Of a stretch of DNA of 13,821 nucleotides, positions 1 through 5,631 are shown in pieces. The DNA is from an uncultured Saprospiraceae bacterium (GTDB taxonomy: Bacteria > Bacteroidota > Bacteroidia > Chitinophagales > Saprospiraceae), in contig CALCMV010000030.1 in the NCBI GenBank assembly GCA_937967535.1, forward strand, positions 1 to 13,821, read 5' to 3'. Positions within the stretch are counted from its first letter, which is position 1. Every line of letters starts with the position of its first letter. The position numbers were made by a program, and so were the translations under genes. The notes under the pieces were generated by a model. It did no database searches. It saw only the letters and a list, made by a program, of their open reading frames with translations, and had not been told where the DNA came from.

Positions 1-2
1 TT

Positions 3-34
3 GAATAACCCCGAATCAAAATTTGGGGTTATTC
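3..34. terminator. Hairpin, possible terminator of a gene left of the window
   Basis: Bases 3-15 pair with 22-34 over 13 bp, including one G-T pair, around a 6-base loop (gaataacccc on one side, ggggttattc on the other). A clear T tract is missing on either strand, so termination is inferred from the shape and position only. It may close a gene that ends just outside the window. Confidence 0.4.
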
Positions 35-276
35 ATATTCAATCCCTTCGGGATTACGAAATAAAACTTGTGGGGTATTGATAGATTTTTGAAATGTCCG
101 TCGAGTAGCTTTCCTGAAAACCTAAGAATCAACACATTATAGATTACTAAAACGACTTTTCGTTCCCCTGTCTTCGTTAGTCTAATTTCCTAATTTCCCA
201 GTTACCTAATGTCCAAAGTCCAGTTATTTTACTACAACAGATTAAATTTACTCAAAAATAAATAAAATATTAAATA

Positions 277-299
277 GTCTATTGTGCGACACAATAGAC
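277..299. promoter_or_regulatory. Perfect 10-bp palindrome (hairpin or operator)
   Basis: gtctattgtg (277-286) and cacaatagac (290-299) are exact inverted copies around the 3-base spacer cga. It stands alone in AT-rich DNA more than 400 bp from the next gene. It could be a transcript-end hairpin or a binding site for a dimeric regulator. Nothing in the sequence decides between these. Confidence 0.4.
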
Positions 300-427
300 A
301 CAATTAAAAAATAAAAACAAGCTTTTGTCAAGATTTAATCATTAGCATTGAATGATATTTCAAAATTGGCATCTTGGCACTTGTTTTGATGCTACTACAT
401 CCTAAAAAGAAGCGTGTATTTTTGTTA

Positions 428-581
428 AGAGCATGTTTAAATTTTTTCTGCCTGACAATCAATATCTTATGAACTTGACTTCACATCAAATCGGTCACTT
501 ATCCCGATAAATTCCCTCTTTGATGCCTCGTCAAAACCATAAGCTATTGATTATCAGTTTGAAAAAATTTAAACATGCTCT
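428..581. mobile_element. MITE A copy 1 (154-bp foldback element)
   Basis: The element begins with agagcatgtttaaa and ends with the inverted copy; in this copy the terminal inverted repeats match over 21 bp. Inner segments also pair (around 454-471 with 538-555, and around 477-490 with 521-534), so almost the whole element can fold into one hairpin. It has no coding capacity. A second copy of identical length lies at 7889-8042, about 93% identical (11 differences counted by eye). TA precedes the left end, but the right flank is AA, so a TA target duplication is not clear for this copy. It resembles a non-autonomous miniature inverted-repeat element; no transposase with matching ends is present in the window. 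Confidence 0.85.
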
Positions 582-686
582 AATACCAATACCATATTCC
601 GCTTTTCAACACACAGTCTAAAAAAGCCGAACAAAGACTTAAAAAGTAGTAGGCATTTCAGTAAGTAGTTAGACAAAAAGCAAAAG

Positions 687-694
687 TATTTTTG
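687..694 (+). promoter_or_regulatory. Candidate -7 promoter box (TATTTTTG)
   Basis: TATTTTTG matches the Bacteroidota -7 consensus TAnnTTTG exactly. I see no TTG about 20 nt upstream, so the -33 element is weak or absent. Transcription from here would begin near 700, which supports the downstream start codon at 729 rather than the ATG at 702. Confidence 0.45.
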
Positions 695-728
695 TCTCAC
701 TATGTCAAAACATGGAAAAGTTAATATA

Positions 729-1610
729 ATGACGAAAAAAGCATTTTTTTTGCTGGCATTTGCCACTTTATTTATAGCAACCGCATGCAATAGAGACGAT
801 GAAACAAGCACACAAACACTAGATTTGAATATCAGTGGATTAGAAGATTTAGGACCAGATTTCGTTTACGAAGGATGGTTGATAGTAGATGGTTCGCCCG
901 TTTCTGCGGGAATTTTTAGCGTAGATGCAAATGGCACTTTATCCGAAACTGCATTTGAGTTGGATACTGAAGATTTGGAAAGTGCAACAACATACGTATT
1001 GACAATAGAGCCTAACCCCGACAACGACCCAAGCCCAAGTAGTGTACATATACTTGCAGGTGATTTTAGTGGCGATGATGCCAATTTGACCGTTGACCAC
1101 AGCGCAGCAATCGGTACGGATTTTAGCTCTGCAACAGGAAGTTATATCCTAGCAACACCAACAGACGGTGGTTCTGATACCAACGAAAACAGTGGTGTAT
1201 GGTGGCTTGACCCTGCACAAGGTCCCGGTCCGGGTTTGTCTTTGCCGACATTACCTGACGGTTGGGCATACGAAGGTTGGGCGGTCATTGACGGCACACC
1301 TGTTTCTACCGGAATATTTACAACAACCGAAGGTGCAGATGCCGCAGCAGTTTATAGCGGAACGGCAGGTGGACCTCCTTTCCCGGGTGAAGACTTTTTG
1401 ACCAACGCGCCTGCGGGATTGACTTTCCCAACGGATTTATCCGGCGCACCAATAGTTATTTCTGTAGAGCCACAACCGGACAACAGCCCTGCACCTTTTG
1501 TGCTCAAACCACTTTTCGTAGTTGCTCCTGATCCGGCAATAGACCATACTTCTTATGATATGGACAATAATGCCGCAGCTACCAACCCTACGGGTGCAGT
1601 AAATAGATAA
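729..1610 (+). CDS. Lipoprotein with two RskA-like domains
   Basis: A 293-residue exported lipoprotein. The start is placed at 729, not 702, because MTKKAFFLLAF begins a typical signal peptide that ends at a lipobox (ATAC, lipid-bearing Cys20), and because the candidate promoter lies at 687-694. The mature protein has two similar blocks. Block 1 (about residues 46-115) has YEGWLIVDGSPVSAGIF and then LTIEPNPDN plus a V-x-I-LAG strand. Block 2 (about 181-265) has YEGWAVIDGTPVSTGIF and then ISVEPQPDN. This W..DG.PVS.G.F ... EP pattern resembles the extracytoplasmic C-terminal domain of anti-sigma-K factors (RskA family). Unlike RskA there is no zinc-binding anti-sigma domain and no single-pass helix, only a lipid anchor. 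A linker rich in Gly, Asn and Trp joins the blocks. It appears to be a single-gene transcript closed by the terminator at 1719. Its function is unknown. Confidence 0.85.
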   Translation: MTKKAFFLLAFATLFIATACNRDDETSTQTLDLNISGLEDLGPDFVYEGWLIVDGSPVSAGIFSVDANGTLSETAFELDTEDLESATTYVLTIEPNPDNDPSPSSVHILAGDFSGDDANLTVDHSAAIGTDFSSATGSYILATPTDGGSDTNENSGVWWLDPAQGPGPGLSLPTLPDGWAYEGWAVIDGTPVSTGIFTTTEGADAAAVYSGTAGGPPFPGEDFLTNAPAGLTFPTDLSGAPIVISVEPQPDNSPAPFVLKPLFVVAPDPAIDHTSYDMDNNAAATNPTGAVNR

Positions 1611-1618
1611 AAGACATC

Positions 1619-1675
1619 CTTCGACCTAAGCTCAATGTTTTTGTGTGTTTTTTGAATTTGAGCTTAGGTTTGAAG
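1619..1675 (+). repeat. Inverted repeat just after the lipoprotein gene
   Basis: acctaagctcaa (1624-1635) and ttgagcttaggt (1658-1669) pair perfectly over 12 bp around a T-rich 22-base loop. Flanking cttc and gaag extend the stem past a small bulge. It lies directly behind the stop codon and ahead of the stronger terminator, so it may protect the 3' end of the transcript. Confidence 0.6.
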
Positions 1676-1718
1676 CTAAATACCCTCCCTGGTTCAAATA
1701 TTTTATAAGCATAGTTTT

Positions 1719-1760
1719 AAGCCCCGCTTTCTTCCTGAAAGCGGGGCTTTTTATTTTTTA
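1719..1760 (+). terminator. Rho-independent terminator
   Basis: A 13-bp perfect GC-rich stem (aagccccgctttc, 1719-1731, with its complement at 1737-1749) surrounds the loop ttcct and is followed by a T-rich tail up to 1759. This is the clearest intrinsic terminator in the window and should end the lipoprotein transcript. Confidence 0.92.
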
Positions 1761-1770
1761 AACATGCTCT
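1757..1770. mobile_element. Solo terminal repeat of MITE A
   Basis: The 14 bases tttaaacatgctct equal the right end of MITE A and are followed by TA. No matching left end or element body is found upstream; instead the motif overlaps the T tail of the terminator. It may be a remnant left by imprecise excision, or a chance match, since 14 bases of AT-rich sequence is not long. Confidence 0.5.
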
Positions 1771-1899
1771 TACATTGCTAAATTTGAGAAGAACCATTTT
1801 TTCTTTTATAAAATTGGGCATCTAAATGATTTTAACGATATTAACGGCGGATTTTGTGTTCTTTCTTTTCTAAACAAAGGATATATTAAAAAAAATAAA

Positions 1900-2313
1900 A
1901 TGAAAAAAATACTATTTAGTCTTTTGGCGACTTTATTTGTGGTGGGCTTATTTGCTCAAAATAATACTGCACGTCAAACAGCTATCAACAATATTTCCAT
2001 TACAACTAGCAATGCCGAGCGCAGCCCCGCGCAGCGTGCCGAAGCCGTTACGAATCAAATCGCCAAGGCACTTGATGTGTCTAAAACACAAAGCGAAGCC
2101 ATATACCAAATCAATCTTGATGCTGCTTTGAAAATGGACGAAATCGGCAAATACGCCCAAGCGGAAATCATACCGCGCAAACATGCCGCACTTTTTGAAG
2201 ATACCAATGCGAAAATATTACGCATCCTCAAACCGGAGCAAAAAACGCGATACAAGGCTATTATTCAAAAAAGTATGCAATACAGAAAAATGCAATCCAT
2301 TGAAAAACAATAA
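1900..2313 (+). CDS. Small exported helical protein, Spy/CpxP-like
   Basis: A 137-residue exported protein. Residues 1-20 are a signal peptide ending GLFAQ, so signal peptidase I cleavage and a periplasmic location are likely. The mature part is predicted helical and charged: SPAQRAEAV at 42-50, SKTQSEAIYQI at 61-71, and LKPEQKTRYKAI at 110-121. The last segment resembles the LTxxQ motif of the Spy/CpxP periplasmic chaperone family. The family call is by pattern only. It shares its layout with the next gene (signal peptide, then [ST]PxQxA, then a helix beginning [ST]xxQxExI), so the two are probably paralogues, though a 214-bp gap argues for separate transcription. I found no clear TAnnTTTG promoter. 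Confidence 0.75.
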   Translation: MKKILFSLLATLFVVGLFAQNNTARQTAINNISITTSNAERSPAQRAEAVTNQIAKALDVSKTQSEAIYQINLDAALKMDEIGKYAQAEIIPRKHAALFEDTNAKILRILKPEQKTRYKAIIQKSMQYRKMQSIEKQ

Positions 2314-2442
2314 ATTGGCAATAAATTTGAAATAGCCTGATGGTGTGTGTATGATTGAGAGATTCTATCATTGTATGATTAGTAAGGAGAAAAAATAAGT
2401 TGTTCAAGTTATTATTTCGTCTTCACTTATTTGCTTGTTAAA

Positions 2443-2506
2443 TGACAATCATAAATTCAAACAATTTAACAATCAAACAATCTTACAATCACACAATTCA
2501 ACAATC
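2443..2506. repeat. Array of eight degenerate 8-bp units
   Basis: From 2443 the sequence tiles as eight octamers with a consensus near aacaatc plus one base, for example taacaatc, aaacaatc, ttacaatc and caacaatc; the second unit is strongly degraded. A weak inverted counterpart may lie at about 2350-2385 (tgattgag, tcattgta, tgattagt), but it is too degenerate to be sure. The array ends about 20 bp before the ATG at 2528 and therefore lies in the leader of that gene. Confidence 0.6.
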
Positions 2507-2527
2507 ATTTTAATAAAAAAATCAAAC

Positions 2528-2872
2528 ATGAGAAAATTGTTATTCAGCCTTTGTGTGATGTTATTCGGATTGGGAGCATATGCACAAGAAGATGTTGCAG
2601 CAGCAGCAGAAGCGCAGCAAGCACCCGCCAAAGTACAGAAAGCACCGGATACACCGGAACAAGAAGCACAAAAATTGGTAGATATGCTCACGCAAGGCAC
2701 AAGCTACACAGCCGAGCAGAAAGAGAAAATTCACACCATAGCCGTTGCCGCTGTCAAGAAACGCAAAGCACTCGCTTCGCTCAAAGCAACTGACCCTTCG
2801 GCTTACGCAAAAAAAGAAATGGATATTTTTATCGAAATGTCTAATTCGATTAAAGAGATAGAGAATCAATGA
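2528..2872 (+). CDS. Small exported helical protein, paralogue of upstream gene
   Basis: A 114-residue exported protein. The start is at ATG 2528 because residues 1-20 (MRKLLFSLC...GAYAQ) form a signal peptide ending AQ; the frame extends upstream to 2435 only through the octamer array. After an Ala/Gln-rich segment (21-40) comes TPEQEAQKLVDML (42-54), then TAEQKEKIHTIAVAAVKKRKAL (61-82) and a charged helix to the end. The [ST]PxQxA and TxxQxExI pattern matches the preceding protein, and TAEQ is reminiscent of the LTxxQ motif of Spy/CpxP-type periplasmic proteins. A role in envelope stress or metal sensing would be a guess. Its stop codon lies only a few bases before the heptamer palindrome at 2881. 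Confidence 0.75.
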   Translation: MRKLLFSLCVMLFGLGAYAQEDVAAAAEAQQAPAKVQKAPDTPEQEAQKLVDMLTQGTSYTAEQKEKIHTIAVAAVKKRKALASLKATDPSAYAKKEMDIFIEMSNSIKEIENQ

Positions 2873-2880
2873 TTTTTAAT

Positions 2881-2997
2881 GATTAATGGTTAACGATTAA
2901 CGGTTAATGATTAATACCAATTAGTTTTCGCTACGCGAAAACCTAGACATTAATCATTAACCGTTAACCATTAATCGTTATACATTAATCATTAATT
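2881..2997. repeat. Heptamer palindrome between convergent genes
   Basis: Five heptamers (gattaat, ggttaac, gattaac, ggttaat, gattaat) occupy 2881-2915. Seven inverted heptamers (attaatc, attaacc, gttaacc and so on) occupy 2949-2997. Bases 2897-2915 and 2949-2967 are exact 19-bp inverted copies. The 33-bp centre carries its own 8-bp hairpin (gttttcgc 2924-2931, gcgaaaac 2935-2942). The last heptamer holds the nadE stop codon. The position between two convergent genes would suit a bidirectional terminator. Confidence 0.9.
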
Positions 2998-4638
2998 CAA
3001 ATACTTACCGACTATTGGCATCCGCCTTCCCATGCCAAATGCTTTATTGGATACGCGCAACATTGGTGCGGTCTGATAGCGTTTAAATTCACTAATATTG
3101 ACCAATCGCAATACACGCTTGACGAGTGCTTCGTCGAAGCCCATAGCGATGATTTCTTTCGGACCTTGCTGTTTTTCAATGTATTGGAAAAGTACCTCAT
3201 CGAGCTGCTCGTAGGGTGGGAGGCTATCGGAGTCTTTTTGGTCGGGACGTAGCTCTGCCGAAGGAGGTTTGGTGATGGTATTTTGAGGGATGACTTCGCC
3301 GTCTTTATTCATATATTCAGCGAGCGCATAGACCTCCATTTTGTACAAATCGCCGATGACCGACAAGCCACCACACATATCACCGTAGAGCGTACCATAA
3401 CCCACCGCCGCTTCACTTTTATTGGAAGTATTCAAGAGAATATTGCCAAATTTATTCGACATTGCCATGAGCAACAAACCGCGTGTACGTGCCTGTATAT
3501 TTTCTTCGGTAATATTGAATTGTGTACCTGCAAAATGCGGTTGGAGGGTCGTCATAAATTGCTCATAAATATCCTCAATGTAAATAATATCGTATTGAAT
3601 ATTCAGATTTTGAGCCAATTGACGTGCATCATTAATCGAATGGTCGGAAGAAAATTGAGAAGGCATGAGCAAGCAGCGCACATTTTCTGCACCAAGTGCG
3701 CGTTGAGCCAATACCGCCGTCACTGCCGAATCTATCCCGCCCGACAGTCCGAATATCGCTTTTTTCAATCCTAATTTGCCAAAATAATCGCGCAAACCCG
3801 TAATAAGCGCATCGTGTATGAGTGCGATTTTTTCTTTGGCTTGAATGGTGTGGCTATCGTCGCGTTCACCGCGAATGACGGCATCCAAATCGTAGGTTTT
3901 GACCATTTCTCTGAAGTAAGGCAATTCATCATACACCTCTCCGTCGGGCGACATTACAAGTGAGCCGCCGTCAAAAATCACCTCCGTTTGTGCGCCACAA
4001 TGATTGACATAAAACATGGGCAAAGCATAACGCGCCACATTTGCTTTCAGGACGTGAATCCTGCTCTCCGCATGGTCGTAACTAAAGGGCGAAGCCGACA
4101 AATTGATAACAAAATCGGGGTCTTGCGGCATCATTTCATCTATCGGGCAGACGGTGTACATGGGATTTTCATTGCCCACATTCCAAATATCCTCGCAGAC
4201 GGTGAGCGCGATTTTTTTGCCTTTATAATGGACGACAAAAAATTCATTTGCAGGTTCAAAATAACGATATTCGTCAAAAATATCGTAAGTTGGCAAAAGG
4301 GTTTTGTGGTGTATGTGTTGTATTTTTCCATCTGCCAAAAAGTAGGCGGAATTATACAAATCTTTGCCATCAATCACCGGATTGACAGTGGGCGAACCCA
4401 CAACTACGGCGATACCTTTGGCTGCCTTCGCCAATTTTTTGACGGCTTCTTCGGCTCGCCGAATGAAATCACTAAATTCGAGAAAATCGCGTGGCGGATA
4501 GCCACAAGTAGCGAGTTCGCCGAATACGATGATGTCCGATTTCCCGGCTTTGGCTTGCTCAATGGCTTCGAGCATTTTGGCTACATTGCCCTCGAAATTG
4601 CCAATGTGGTAGTTGAGTTGTGCTATGGAAATTTTCAA
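2992..4638 (-). CDS. nadE: Glutamine-dependent NAD(+) synthetase
   Basis: A 548-residue enzyme for the last step of NAD synthesis: it amidates nicotinate adenine dinucleotide with ammonia released from glutamine. The N-terminal nitrilase-type glutaminase domain (about 1-265) shows the expected triad: Glu41 in FGELATCGYPPRDF, Lys112 in HHKTLLP, and Cys148 in ALTVCEDIW. The C-terminal synthetase domain (about 270-548) has the ATP-binding P-loop SGGIDSAV (299-306), LLNTSNKSEAAVGYGTLYGD (401-420) and KPPSAELRPDQKD (457-469). The start is placed at TTG 4638, giving MKISIAQLNYHIG, the usual beginning of the family. The frame stays open for 55 more codons, but only through an octamer palindrome with no ATG. 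It lies downstream of the PorT-like gene on the same strand. The length is normal for the family. Confidence 0.96.
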   Translation of the reverse strand: MKISIAQLNYHIGNFEGNVAKMLEAIEQAKAGKSDIIVFGELATCGYPPRDFLEFSDFIRRAEEAVKKLAKAAKGIAVVVGSPTVNPVIDGKDLYNSAYFLADGKIQHIHHKTLLPTYDIFDEYRYFEPANEFFVVHYKGKKIALTVCEDIWNVGNENPMYTVCPIDEMMPQDPDFVINLSASPFSYDHAESRIHVLKANVARYALPMFYVNHCGAQTEVIFDGGSLVMSPDGEVYDELPYFREMVKTYDLDAVIRGERDDSHTIQAKEKIALIHDALITGLRDYFGKLGLKKAIFGLSGGIDSAVTAVLAQRALGAENVRCLLMPSQFSSDHSINDARQLAQNLNIQYDIIYIEDIYEQFMTTLQPHFAGTQFNITEENIQARTRGLLLMAMSNKFGNILLNTSNKSEAAVGYGTLYGDMCGGLSVIGDLYKMEVYALAEYMNKDGEVIPQNTITKPPSAELRPDQKDSDSLPPYEQLDEVLFQYIEKQQGPKEIIAMGFDEALVKRVLRLVNISEFKRYQTAPMLRVSNKAFGMGRRMPIVGKYLN

Positions 4639-4640
4639 AA

Positions 4641-4820
4641 GAGATGAGTTGAGTTGTTGAGTTGATGAGTTGATGGGTTGTTGAGTTGATGGGTTGATGA
4701 GTTGTTGAGTTGTTGAGTTGTTGAATTGATTTTCGTCAACTCGACAACTCAATAACTCCACAACTCGACAATTCAACAACTCATCAACTCGACAATTCAA
4801 CAACTCGTCAACCCATCAAA
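4641..4820. repeat. 10+10 octamer palindrome between the barrel gene and nadE
   Basis: The left arm (4651-4730) tiles without a gap as ten octamers of the form gagttgwt with a few substitutions. The right arm (4736-4815) tiles as ten octamers of the inverted form (acaactcg, acaattca, tcaactcg). Only the 5 bases tttcg separate the arms. Partial units extend to 4641 and 4820. The array fills essentially the whole gap between the stop codon of the PorT-like gene (4822) and the start codon of nadE (4638), so the mRNA of this pair can form an imperfect hairpin of about 80 bp directly before nadE. Confidence 0.93.
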
Positions 4821-4821
4821 A

Positions 4822-5538
4822 TTAAAACATAATGCCAAGTCGGAAGGTCAATGCACTGATGATGGCTTTGGAATCTTCCAATTCGTCAGTTAGTGTGCCT
4901 GTGGCTTCGTCCCTAAGTTGCGTTCTTCTATTGGCGGTCATATCTAGCAAGCCATTGTGAAAATAGATACCCCCGACAATGGCTGTATCGTCGGCAATAG
5001 CGTATTCGGCACCCCCACCGATACCCCATGATAAATTGACTATCCCTGAATCCGGCGTGATATTTTCTCTGCTGGTATCGAGAAAATCGGCGCGTGCCTG
5101 TGTTCTGACATGTAGCAGTACGGGGATTTCGCCGTAGTAACGCAGATAGCCGAATTGATTGGTTCTCAATTTGATACCCAAAGGAATTTCTACCATCTGA
5201 AATTTACGGGTGATGTTTTCGTTGGCTTCGATATTATTGTAAATGGTATCGCTCAACTCTGAGGTGGGAAAAAAATTACCGCCAATGCCGTGGTTTAGCG
5301 TACCGCCTTGATTGATAAGAAGATTGATACCGGAGGTAATGGCGTAGTTTTCTTGAAAATAATTCTCGGCAATGAGTCCGAATTTGAAGCCGGCATTGGA
5401 GCCGCTGTTGACGATTTGATTATTATTTGTCGTCATCCACGAAATAGTGGGGCTGAACTGAAAGCCAAGCTTGATGTCTTGACCATAACTAGTTAAAATC
5501 CCCATCATTAGTATGGCGATTAAGACAATTTTTTTCAT
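4822..5538 (-). CDS. PorT-family outer-membrane beta-barrel protein
   Basis: A 238-residue protein with a signal peptide (1-20, MKKIVLIAILMMG...SYGQ) followed by alternating strands typical of small Bacteroidota outer-membrane barrels: DIKLGFQFSPTISWM near the start, FKFGLIAENYFQENYAITSGINLL, a middle strand with IPLGIKLRTNQFGYLRYYGEIPVLL, and the last strand IISALTFRLGIMF ending in Phe, as barrel proteins do. The layout matches the PorT / outer-membrane beta-barrel 2 family. True PorT is a component of the type IX secretion system, but the family is large, so I do not assign porT itself. The start at 5538 gives the signal peptide; the frame extends upstream only through hairpin DNA. It is followed by nadE and divergent from gldB. 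Confidence 0.82.
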   Translation of the reverse strand: MKKIVLIAILMMGILTSYGQDIKLGFQFSPTISWMTTNNNQIVNSGSNAGFKFGLIAENYFQENYAITSGINLLINQGGTLNHGIGGNFFPTSELSDTIYNNIEANENITRKFQMVEIPLGIKLRTNQFGYLRYYGEIPVLLHVRTQARADFLDTSRENITPDSGIVNLSWGIGGGAEYAIADDTAIVGGIYFHNGLLDMTANRRTQLRDEATGTLTDELEDSKAIISALTFRLGIMF

Positions 5539-5560
5539 CCTTTGAATGTTTTGTATAATC

Positions 5561-5619
5561 GTAACACGGACATTTCTGTCCGTATCATCTTTGAATGTGG
5601 ACAAAAATGTCCATGTTAC
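5561..5619. repeat. Nested hairpins in the divergent barrel/gldB promoter region
   Basis: Two small hairpins, acggaca/tgtccgt (5566-5572 and 5577-5583) and tggaca/tgtcca (5598-5603 and 5608-5613), are enclosed by gtaaca (5561-5566) and tgttac (5614-5619). The outer halves are themselves inverted near-copies (gtaacacggacattt versus gtaacatggacattt). The element sits in the 93 bp between two divergent start codons, so it is placed to act on both promoters as an operator or as leader hairpins. Confidence 0.7.
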
Positions 5620-5631
5620 ATAAATAAAATC

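Larger units (their letters stand above)
1..686. other. Gene-free intergenic region with hairpins and a MITE
   Basis: I see no convincing coding region here; the open frames are short and lack a signal peptide or recognisable domain. The stretch is AT-rich. It contains a 13-bp hairpin (3-34), a small hairpin (41-55, aatccc/gggatt), a 10-bp palindrome (277-299) and a 154-bp foldback element (428-581). The remainder, including 582-686, shows nothing I can name apart from the promoter of the next gene. Confidence 0.7.

Noticed and set aside
365..395. Possible sigma-54 promoter (ttggcac ...)
   Set aside because: The second box does not carry GC at the required distance of 10 bases from GG.
2435..2527. 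Upstream start for the second small exported protein
   Set aside because: It would place the octamer array in front of the signal peptide; ATG 2528 begins a standard signal peptide.
2443..2997. CRISPR array
   Set aside because: Units are 7-8 bp with no spacers, and the two halves are inverted copies rather than direct repeats with unique spacers.
3283..3774. 163-codon open frame on the plus strand
   Set aside because: It lies antisense within nadE, has no recognisable domain or signal peptide, and reflects the codon use of the real gene.
3988..4647. 219-codon open frame on the plus strand
   Set aside because: Also antisense to nadE; the minus-strand frame carries the glutaminase domain with its catalytic residues.
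4639..4803. N-terminal extension of NadE by 55 residues
   Set aside because: The extension is pure translation of the octamer palindrome, begins at a TTG rather than ATG, and lies before the family-typical start MKISIAQ.
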